Below, one piece after another: positions 1 to 11,200 of a DNA stretch of 64,000 nt. The DNA lies in NCBI GenBank assembly GCA_932521025.1, contig OW051471.1, positions 1,116,001 through 1,180,000 of the forward strand. Direction: 5' to 3'. Position 1 is the stretch's first letter. Every line of letters starts with the position of its first letter. This DNA comes from Oscheius onirici. Lineage: Eukaryota; Nematoda; Chromadorea; Rhabditida; Rhabditidae. Both the position numbers and the translations under genes were made by a program. The notes under the pieces were generated by a model that had not been told where the DNA came from, did no database searches, and worked only from the letters and a program-made list of their open reading frames with translations.

Positions 1-2239
1 CTGTCCAAAAAAAAGTAGCTGATTTGTTATTGCGTGGTCAGTCTGATTCAGAAAAAAGGTAATTGCAAAAAATTGTTGTTTCATAAGTTGTTCACTACTG
101 AAGGAGATTTCAAGTTTCTCTTACCTATTCACAATGCTCATAAAAACAGGATCTTTTTGGCCAAGTCGAATTTTTGATCCCAGGCTGGTTCTTATCCAGC
201 TCTCGCTCCGGGTTTGCAACATTGCACGACGGCTATTTTTTTCGAAAAAAATACAGCCCGTTTTTCTTTTTCAATACTTCACTTTCTACATAAAAGAATC
301 ATAAGATGTCTCCTTTTTTCTTTCAGTTTTATATCAAAAAGTTCCCGAAAAAAGATACTTCCAAACTGTTCGTCTCTCTGCTCATCTTCAAACTGTTGAT
401 ATTGACACACTAAACGTCTCCTCTTCTCTATAATTCACACAGCGGGTGTGATCTCTGAAACAAATAGACAGAGAGAGCGGGTTCGGTAACTTTTGACTCC
501 CATAGATATTTTTAGGCTCGAACTTTTGGAATTCACTGGATCAGGGTGCATCAAGATCGTTTGATGACCACCTTTTTGCGATTACTGGAAAGACGATGCG
601 TCATTAGGACTGAGTAGAGCTTAGGAGTAACGGTAGTAGTGTAAGAAGAAGGGTCAACAGTCGTAGAAATGAGCCAGTAGCAGTTTTTGTAACTGTTTCG
701 GTTGAAAATTGTTCTGCGAACCGAAAAAAATGCTGTGTTTCAGTACAAACATATAAGACGGCACATGTTTTTTCTATCCTCTACTAGTTGTAAGTGAAAT
801 AGTAACTCTCCCTACTATTTGGCCAAAATTCAGGTCAGCAATGCTTTGTTAGAAGATGTCAGACCAGAGGAAATTGTAGTCAGAAATTGAGAAACTTGTA
901 CAAGTCTGTTCAGAAGAGAATGCTACAGTAACCCAAGAATTCTCTTTTTCGTTGTTTTTTTAGATTTCTTGATACCCCCTAAAATGCAAGTTCCGAGGAA
1001 AGTTCTTTCTGAACGATCGAATGAGTTTTGTTACCCTTCGAGGTGTCCAAGATGAAATTCTCTATGTTCTGAACCTGAAACATTTGTATGGGAATAATGA
1101 CATTTTTTTTCAACTTACCAGCATATCTAGCACAAAAGGCTCGAAAAATGGCACGAGGTGAAAAATAAACGCGAAGTACAAAAATTCAAAAGTGACAGTA
1201 TCGCTCTGAATCCCGCTCATTTAGAAAGGCGGGGACTATGAAAAAAAATTCAAACTGCGTTATATCGGGGTGGAGTAAAAGGGACCTCGTGCAAGCTCAG
1301 GGGTATGTTATATCGGGGAAAAACGCGTTTTTGTACTGTGGCGAATCTTCAAATAAAAAACAGGGGGTACGTTATATCGAGAGTTGACTGTACTACTACA
1401 TACATCACAGGAGTATCAAAACAACAGGTGAGTTCCATAGTATTTGTAGATGGACGAAACATTTTCGGATTCATAATCGACACCAAATCTCCGAGTGTTG
1501 TTTACCTGGAAAGCGTTTACTTTCTGACTTTACCAACAACTCTATAACTGAAGGTGTACGATTCTCATTGGTTATATAGACATGGTGAACGATGAAATGT
1601 TTCGCATGCTCGTTATGACAGAACGAATACATTATTATAGTAGTATGACGCATACAGATGTTTCAATTTTTGATTCTAGAAAAACTTTCAAACGAGCCTT
1701 CACGGCTCATTTGTTGAGTAACTATGTACTCAACGGACTTATTTTTTAGTGAATCCAGCTGTTTTGCCCTCCCATTCCTTTCTGATTATGTAAGCCATTC
1801 GATCTGTACCCGTTTTTTTATACCATTTATGCTTCAAGGAGGAGCTCAAGTAAAGCAGGGTAACAAAATTCATTCGATCTTCTGTGCTGATCAAAACTAG
1901 CTAGCATTCTGAAACTTCAAGTATCTCATATGGCCATATTTTGAAAAACTCAATTTGTCTCACTTACAGTATAAGAAAGAGAGCAAACAGTTCCAAGCAA
2001 TATTTCATACGGAAAGCATACACATTGCCAATATATACTCCGACTCTCTGTCCCTCTATCTCTCTTTCTGTACCTACAGTACCCAGACTGAACTTTTTTC
2101 CAGTCTATTTCCCCTGAGCTACTATTTGCCAAACGGTTAGGCTTGCCAATGGGATTAATTTTGCCGACGATCGGGTCGGAGGCGGACTGCCAGGAGGAGT
2201 CGAACGGTGCTCTCTCAGTTGATCTTTTGTCTGCCGGGG
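1..2239. other. Upstream non-coding stretch
   Basis: I see no exon here that I can support. The sequence is AT-rich with scattered short repeats, including GTTATATCG copies near 1260-1380. It ends just before the first coding exon of the exchanger gene at 2240, so its last part should hold that gene's promoter and 5' UTR. No TATA box or other core element stands out by eye. Confidence 0.5.
1257..1385. repeat. Short repeat with three GTTATATCG copies
   Basis: The nonamer GTTATATCG occurs near 1259, 1307 and 1370, spaced about 50 to 60 bases apart and followed by G-rich sequence in the first two copies. This looks like a degenerate short dispersed repeat. I cannot delimit its ends or see a target-site duplication. 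Confidence 0.35.
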
Positions 2240-5200
2240 ATGTTCCTTCGTCTTCTCTTTCTCCTCCCGGCAATTTTTATTTTGTCCGGAGCTCAAAACT
2301 ACCAATTTCCGCCGGCATACAATTACGGTCAGCCTTCGGGACTGGGTCCTACTGGAATTCCGACTGATGATGATACGTGTACAATTAGAAAGGGATGGAC
2401 AGGGCAACGTGAGTTTTTTCTGCCTTTTTTTCGATAAAACCTAGAGATAACAAAAATAGCCACTTTTGGTTTGGTTTTATTAACTGTATTAACAACATAC
2501 CAGACGACTTCGTCGCCTGGCGTCGTCGTAGCGCCAGTTTTCTACCGGCTCTTTTCGCGAAAATCCACTTTAAATTGCTCTTGCGTCTTTGTCTTTGTTT
2601 GTCTGTCTGTCTGTGTGTATGAAGCTCTAATTGAGGATAAGGAGGGGAGCTTTGTGCGCAAATTAGTTTTTAACAAGTCACGACAGGAAAATCAAGTGCG
2701 CGAAGGGTTCTTATGACTTTGGTAGTTTCTTGGGAGGGACAGGGAGTAACTGGAACGGTGTGACAAGGGAAGAATGAAAGGAAACCGAGGGTCCGGGAAA
2801 GAAATCTTTAGCCCTGAAAGGGCGGTGCTGTCCTTGTTTGTAAAAACTCCAAATTCGTAATTTGTTACTAACTTGTTATCTAATCCTGACAACTCTTGAC
2901 TTGCTACGACGATCTCGTAGACTTGGACAAACAGACAGTCAGCCACAGACATCATAGCTTTGTAATAGTTCAGATGTATGGCGACAGATATATAGCAGAT
3001 GTATAGCATCTGTGAGCGTCACAGCATAGCATACACCTTCCTTAGGTCTCTCTCGGGGAGAACTGACTCTTATCATGTCGTCATGACAGGAGAAGGGCGA
3101 AAGTTGCGTGGCATCAATGCGTACGAAAAAAAACCAGGATTTCTTTCCTGTAGTCTTTCCATCGCAATGATCATCTTTGACTAAACAGGACTGCATATGT
3201 TGAAACACAAAAAACTTTTTTCGTTTCCAGAGAAATGTCAGTACGTTATTGAGAACAAGGACAACTGCGAAGGAGGAGGCTATCTGCTCTGGTCACACTA
3301 TGTCACTTGTACTCAGAACATGGCGGCTAAGGTTTGTTTGCTATTTTCCTTTCGAATATCGACATTCCTTCTAGCAATTAGGTATACATAGAGAATTCAA
3401 AACACTTCTCCATTTCTTGCGAAAACTAGCAAGATAGTTTGTAGTAATTTGTAGATTATGAGGCGATGAAAAAAAAAGCAAGAAATCTGTTGTTTGTCAG
3501 CCTGAAAAACTATTGCCAAAAGGACTTTTAATGACATTAAATTGCGTACCAAATTATTCAACCTTTTGTGGAAAATGGCATCCCCCCCGTACGCAATTTC
3601 CGAAAAGTATATGTTGCAGTTCAAATTGACCAGGTCAATTTGAAGTTCGGTCAATTTGAACTGGTTTCTAAATCAGTTCAAATTGACCGGAACCGAAAAT
3701 CGAAATTTTCGAGAAATTCGCTGAGTTTGTGCTGTTTTTGCTTGTTTTTCATCAAAATTTTCACAAATCGAGGTCGGAAATGTTTTAGCCATACCGAAGG
3801 TGAAAATTCAAAATATTTCAACGGACGTCATTTTGCCTATAATTTCCAGATTTATCGAAAATAATGTTTAAAATAATGAACGAGACAAGAAACGTAGGTA
3901 AAAAGCAGAAAAAAATGTAGAAAAATGACGACCGCTGGCATTTTACTGGTGATTTCAGCTCGTTTTCATGTCAAAATGATCTAATTTTCATGAAATCTTC
4001 AAATAAAACAAAAATCAAAACGAAATTGTCAAAATAAATGTGAAAAACAAAAAAAATCAGCGAATATAAATAATAAGAACGAAAACTGGTCAGTTTGAAC
4101 TAGTTCGGTCAATTTGAACGGCTGGTCAGTTTGAACTGCAACATATACAACATACCATTTTGGAAATATGTAGTTTATTTTTTCGTGGAATATTTGCAAG
4201 AGACTAGGCCAAGGCGTTTGTCCGAAGAGCGTTAGTAGCTTGCAACTATGCGTCTATTTGTGTTTTGTCAAAAAAGAGTAGCTATAAGTCTTTTTTATCG
4301 AAGAGACACATAATATATAGCTCCAATTTGGTTTTTTTTCTAAGAGTACCTGAATAGCTACAAGGTCAAGTTAGATCCAAAACTGCTAAGGAATAATTTC
4401 TCAAACTCGGGTTGGCTGCCTTCGGCGTTTACCGCTTCAAAACGCTGGATAAAACAAATTTTTGAAACAAAACACAACAGAAAAGGAAAGAAAGAATACA
4501 AAAAAGTTACAGATATTTATCATTCTGGCAGCGGTCATCTTCCTCCTCATTCTCTTCCTTCACATTTCCACAGCAGCCGATGAATTCTTCTCGCCGAACA
4601 TTGCCGCCATTGTGGCTCACTTGAGAATTTCTGAGAGCATCGCTGTAGATTTTTCTTTCTTCGTTTTTCTGACCTAAAAAATAATTTTTGAGCTTTGTCA
4701 TGCTCTGCAAAGTTGTATAGCAGACCGAAAACTACAACTTTCTAGAACATTTCTTGGCTGAAAAATGTCGTTTTTGTCACCAAAAAAGACTAAATTACAG
4801 GGCGTGACATTTATGGCCTTTGGCAACGGAGCCCCGGATATTTTCGGATCAATCGCTTCCATTCTGTCAACTCCAAAGCCCAAGGCTGATCTGGCACTGG
4901 GAGCTTTACTGGGTTTGTTGATTTTTTTGTCATCCCATCGCGAGATCGAATATCAAAAAAGTGAAAATTGGTTCTTTAGTAGATTCTTTGAAACACTTTT
5001 TGATAGCATCAGTACCATCCTTATCAATTGTCCCACTACAATCATTTTCCAGGAGCCGGTCTCTTCGTGACAACCTGTGTCCTGGGAACTATCCTCTTTT
5101 ACTCGAAGTCGTTCCGAGTCCACAAATTCGGAGTCATCAGAGATCTGATTTTCTACCTGATAGCCGTCGGCTGGATTCTGTTCGTGTTTCTTCGTGGTGA

Positions 5201-8200
5201 TACTGTTCTCCTCTACGAGCCATTAGGTTTGTTTTTCTCAGAATTATTTTTACTAGGGTGTCAAAGTCAGGGAGGACCACTTACCAGAATAGCCCCAGAA
5301 CTTGTGAAGGTTCTGAAACAGGAAAAAAAATTCTAAAATCAGTTTCTTTTTCTGAACAATGATAGTTTTTGATGACCAATAGCAATCATGGGAGAAATCC
5401 CACAATCGCCCCGCATACCAATCGCGCCACCCACCAAGAATTTCAGCCCCCCCCCCACCAGGGAAAATGTTCAGGGAAGCCCCCACATGGGGTGATCTTG
5501 CCCCCCAATTGGTGGGGAGTCTGACTGAGCGGTGGGGGGCTTATATAGGATGGTAACATCCCATATAAGCACCCCACCGTGAATATATGGGTGCTTATAT
5601 ACGATACCCGGACCTATCCCATATAAGCCCCCCACGGAAGTCATTTTAATCCCCCACCTTCAGGCCCTGTTTTTAACCCCCACCCTCATCTCATACTCGC
5701 CCCCCCCCCCCCCCCCCCCCCCACATGTCTATTTTCTACTGCCCACCCAAGTTTTGTATATGCTTATTTTAACGAGTCTGAGCCTTGTTTTCAGCATTGC
5801 TGGCAGAAAAGAGGTAAAATTTTACTGAAATGGGTAGAAAAATAAAGAAGTGAAGGGAAATTGCTTTTTGCTGGAATAAACATGGTTTTTTCTCGGGATC
5901 TTTCGTCTAAAATGTTTTTCAACGTCTAGAACAACTTTTTCAACAAAAAAGAAGCAGAAAATAGCGAAAAAAAGATAAAAACAGAGCAGAGAGACAAGAA
6001 AAGGAGAAAAATCGAAAATAATGAAATCCCAATTCGAATTTCGAATTTTCAAATTACGTTGTAAACATCATGCATGGTGGGAGATTGAACTGACCGAGGT
6101 GGGGGTTGGGTGGGGGGCTCTACTGAACAGGTGGGGGGCTGGAGCGGTGGGGGGCTCTATTGGTCTGGGGTGGGGGGCAAGAATAGGATCTGCCCGCAAT
6201 CATGTACCTTCAAAAAGAACAATAAAATCGGGAAGTGCAGAAATCAACATGGGTCTCGTAAAATTTGCCTCGAAAAAACTAGAATTTTTACAGATTCTCA
6301 CGAAAATTGAGAATGATCGAAAGTTAGAAGTCTTACGAGATACTTGAGCAAATTTTGAATTGAAAAGGCTGCTTTTCAATTGTCCTCTTCGCGATTTGTT
6401 TGTTCTGAAAAATTCATACTCAGGCTTGAGTAGCAAAGGTTTTAGAAAATACCTTATAGTAACAAGCTGAAACAGAAAAAAAGTGCTAACAATAAAAGGC
6501 AATTTTTTCAACAGTTAGAAAAGATCGGGCAAACAATACGTAGCAACTAAACTGGAGTAATCCCAAAACAGGGAAGCTTCTCTGAGAACCTTTTCTGTTT
6601 CAATACAGAGGTAAAATATGCGAAAAAGAGATGTAGACGATAGTGGTTGGAAACAGATCGAGTGAGGACTTTATGCAGTAAAAAATTTCTATATAAAGTC
6701 ATCAACCCGTTGGAAACATTCCACAAATTTTCTTCCAACAAATTCTCTGTTTCCCTCTGCACTCTCTCTACATCTGGTGTCTGTGGTGGACTCTGTGTGT
6801 TTGTTTCGGTACTTTGATGATATACCAGCAGTCTACGACGGCTTTCGCCGCCCTTGCGCCTACGGCGCTCAAGTACGTAACAACGGCCGTCCAAATATTT
6901 GTTTTTGAAGAACCTTTGTTTCTTTGTCCATGGCCACGAGATTCGTCTTCTCAAGTTAGAAATTGTCAGGATTGGATAGTTAGTTTTGACCTTATTGTTA
7001 GGGTACAGGCTTTACAATTAGGCAGAACTTTTGTTTCGCATATTTTGAGCGCCAGGGCGTCTACGACGGCTGGTGCCCAACTATGTAAAGTAAAAAAAGA
7101 GAAGAGAAATTTTGAAAAAGGTGGTGCTTTTTCCCGTAGGCGGAGTACGAATCAAAACCAAAACAAAGACCAGTGAATGATAAAACATTGAAACAAAATA
7201 AATTGTCGATATTTTTGTCTGTCTGGCTTTTCATGATCTGTTCAACGGCTACTGAGAAAAATATAGCGTTCAATAGTTTTTGGATACTCAGCCGAATCTA
7301 CGCAGATAAAATATCGAATTTGGCCTGAAAAATAGCCTGTAAACTGTCCTGGGTCAGTTGTAATTCTTTTCAATTTTTCTCCGCAACCACTGAACAGACT
7401 AAGCGCTGCGAAGCTTAGAAAAAGGTGATGTTTTTCTTTGTCTCGAAAAATCAAAAAAGGAGGTACCAAAACTTGGAAAAACGATGTCATATCACTTACC
7501 TGAAGCTTAAAAAATATAAAAATTTCAGTCTACCTCGGCATCTACGTGCTCTACCTAGCAGTCGTTATTGTCGGCTCCATGCTCTTGAACAAGTACAAAC
7601 GGCGCCAAGTTCACGTTCAGGGCAGTAGAAGATCCCGGCTGAGCTCCAAAGCCCGTCATCACAGTAGCCGTCGCCGCAGTCGCCACAGTTCACACCCGGC
7701 TTCAACCAAAAGAACCGAATCTCTTTCTGTCGTTCCAGTCCCAGAACCTGGTGTCTTTACGGTCGAAAATCTCAATTTGGACAAGGTGTCAGAGCTAAAA
7801 TTTGCCGATGATGTAGAGGAGGAAGCTGTAAACACGGAGTCGGAGAGTTATTGTGAGTATTTTGAATGTCTCAAAGAGAGTATATGAAAAAATTAGCTTG
7901 TGAATTGAGATCAGGTTTTTTCTAGCTTCAAGAAATTCAACTTTGAATTGGTTGCTCTTTACATAGCACTGTAAACGGAATCCCAAATGATGACAAATGC
8001 AATTTTCAGCAGGCGGAGAAGAAGACGACGAGGACCCGCCAGAGAATGAAGACGTCATCGTACTCCATAATCACGTCTACGACAGAGAAGATGCTCCTCT
8101 GGGAGAGGAAGATGGTAGGTTTTCGAAACATTCACTTGTTTTTTGTCTGTGTTTATGTTTACTAAAGGAACATCGATCCATTTTTCTTACTAACCCTCCC

Positions 8201-11200
8201 AAAACCAAAAAAAATCCTAAACTCTGCTTTCCAGAATTGCCTCCAACCTTCTCGAAGGCCTGGAAATGGAGTGATATTCCCAAGGATCTGGCCATTCATC
8301 TGAACCCGTGGCCCAGTACTGAGGATTGGAACGAGTCTGGAAAAGTGGCCCGTTTCATGTACATTCTCCGTGTTCCTACGCAAGTCATTCTGAAAGCCAC
8401 AATTCCGCGTCATGAAGACGGCTGGTCCAAGCCGGTCGTGCTCTTTTACTGCCTCATAGCTCCGCAGTTTTTACTCTCCGCAATTCACAGTGAGTTTTTT
8501 CTTTTGTTTATGAAAAATTAGAAAGTTTGAAATCCCTCTCAATGCATCACAAACTTGTTCGAGACACTTTCCTAGAGTATAAGATATTTCGAGCTCGATA
8601 AAAATCGGAAACAATACCCTCTCCGCAATGTCTTGCCTAATTACCGCAATCTTGAAGCATTTCCCTCCAATTTCACAAAAAAAATCCAATTTTCAGTGCT
8701 AACAACATCTCCCTTCCACGGCTCTCCCGGTCTCTACGTCTACGGTTTTGCCATTTCGGCCGTCCTGACTCTGCTCATCATTTTCTTCACTCGAATGGAT
8801 ACTCCGCCCCGGTACCACAAGGAAGTTGCCTGCTACACCGGATTTCTCTTGGCAGTGGCCTGGATCTACCTGACAGCCTCAGAAATTGTCAACATTGTGA
8901 CGATGATCGGAGTCCTGTCAGGACTCAGTTTTGAGATATTGGGAATGACAATTTTGGCCTGGAGCAATAGTCTCGGAGACATGATTGCCGATCTGGCTGT
9001 CGTCAAGCAAGGATACCCGAGAATGGCAATGGCGGCAGCTACGGGAGGACCGCTTTTTAGTGAGTTGTTTGGTTAAAAAAAGCCAGGTTTCATGAAATGC
9101 AGACAACTTTTCTATCCTTATATGACTTCTTTTTGAAACAAGGAAAGACTAGTTTGGAATTTTGTCTTTAGTTAGTTCAGCGTGAAAGACATCTTTGAGT
9201 ATACTGTTCAACAAAAATTAGGCATAGTTTGAATTTTTCTTGGCCGAGTATCCAACTTTTGCATGCTATACGCAGCTAAAGTCCAGCGCGTTTTTCTTGA
9301 AAAATGGTATAGGGAGAGAGGCGTAGTGATTCAAACTCTTCTGTATTTTTTATGAACAGACACTAAATTACAGACATGCATGGCTTACAACACTGGCAAG
9401 TTTTTCTGTGCCTATATGAGTTTCTGTTGAAGCGACAAAAAACCTTTGTTGAAATTTTGGCTGTGAATTTGTCAGTCACTTTTTACGTGGTGATCTTGGA
9501 AATTTTTCATTTTTTTACAGTTCAGAAAGCAGCAACGTTCGACCGGGTTGGGCACCGGTGAAAAGAGGGTTTCCAAGCCGAGATAAACAATGTCCACAAG
9601 GAAGGGCAGTTTTTCGGAATGATTTTCACAGCCTGGGCGGTGAACTGAAGATTCCTGTTTGCCGCGTCTAGAAAGGCAAAAACTTGTGCACCAAGCTTTT
9701 ATTATCTCAAGATGAACAGAGAATATTATCACGAAGAAAACACAGCAAATAATTTTACGAAAGGTATGGAACACACAGAGAGGTGAAATTCAACAGCTAG
9801 AAGTGAAAGAATTTGAATGGGTGCGGCAACAATGAGCTGGTGCACACGATAATGAATGGGCGGGAACGTAAATGGCGGGAAGAGAAATAGCAGAGTGAAA
9901 ATTTGACAAGCCTCACACAGCAAAGTGCATCAATACTGCAGCATATACTAAATGTTGGCAAAGCATAAAAAATATGAGTTTAATATTTCTGGTAGAAAAA
10001 TGATGCTGTTCATTGGTTTGAAGAACCTTTTTTACTGTTTTTTTGTTCAATCGGGTGATCGCCGGATTGAAACTACTGCTACTATTAGGTCGCGTCATAA
10101 GTGTTTAAAAAATGCTCATAACTTTTTCCAAATTCAACGAAATGGGGCAAACTCTGTTCCAAAATGTAGCTCTACCCTCTAATTAATAGGCTATATGAGA
10201 GTCCTGGATATTTTACCGTCTGAGCACAGTGAACGGTTTAAGTTTTGACAAAAACAGTATTTTGCCCATAACTCTTCAGGGCTGCATTCTACAAAAAAGT
10301 TGTCAACTACAATAATTTTTTTCTCGGAAAGACGAACAGTTTGCTTTTTTGAAAAATGGTTTTTGACTTTGGAATCATGTCGAAACTGCAAATGTCCGGA
10401 TGGCGCAGTGGGTTTAGAAAATTCACGCTGGATAGACCAGGGTTCGAGTCCGCCGAGAGGAAATCTTTTTGTTTTTTAACTGTAGCATTGTACTGGGCTA
10501 AGAAGCACTCCTGCAGAATATCAGCTCGATTGGTTCGGTAATTTTCTCAAAAATTCAGTTTTGATCACAGAAAATCACCATGAGGTGGGGTACATGTTGA
10601 AAATTGGGACTCAAAATCGTTCCCCATCCGAAATTAAACAACTATTGTAGTTTAAAAAATTATTGTAGTTGACAACTTTTTTGTAGAAAAATGCAGCCCT
10701 GATGAGTTATGGGTAAAATACTGTTTTTGTCAAAACTTAAACCGTTCACTGTGCTCAGACGGTAAAATATCCAGGACTCTCATATAGCCTATTAATTAGA
10801 GGGTAGAGCTACATTTTGGAACAGAGTTTGCCCCATTTCGTTGAATTTGGAAAAAGTTATGAGCATTTTTTAAACACTTATGACGCGACCTAATACAGCA
10901 CTATTCATTCCCATTTTGAAACAAAATATTTATGGAATTTTTGGTTATGCATATCAAAGACTACTTACTTTCAAACTTTCAGTCCACTTCTGTTTGAAAA
11001 CATCTTTTTACAGTCTTTTTGAACCTCTACAACAATTTTCTTTTGTCTCTTATTGTTAGATGAGACGATATGAGTTTCATCATTTTGTTGCCATCCAGGA
11101 AGAATCCGGAAACTGGTTCTTCTCTTCTTGAAACTAGGCACTTTCAAAAAGTTGTCAGAAATTGTGCTTCAATTGCACTCCGATTTGCTTCTTTGCTATT

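Noticed and set aside
5793-5815. TTTTCAG at 5788-5794 as an exchanger exon acceptor
   Set aside because: The frame after it is too short and lies in a repeat-rich block; joining exon 5 directly to exon 6 at 7529 keeps the frame and the protein family match.
10394-10470. Functional tRNA in the fold-back loop
   Set aside because: A and B boxes are good, but acceptor and T stems do not pair.
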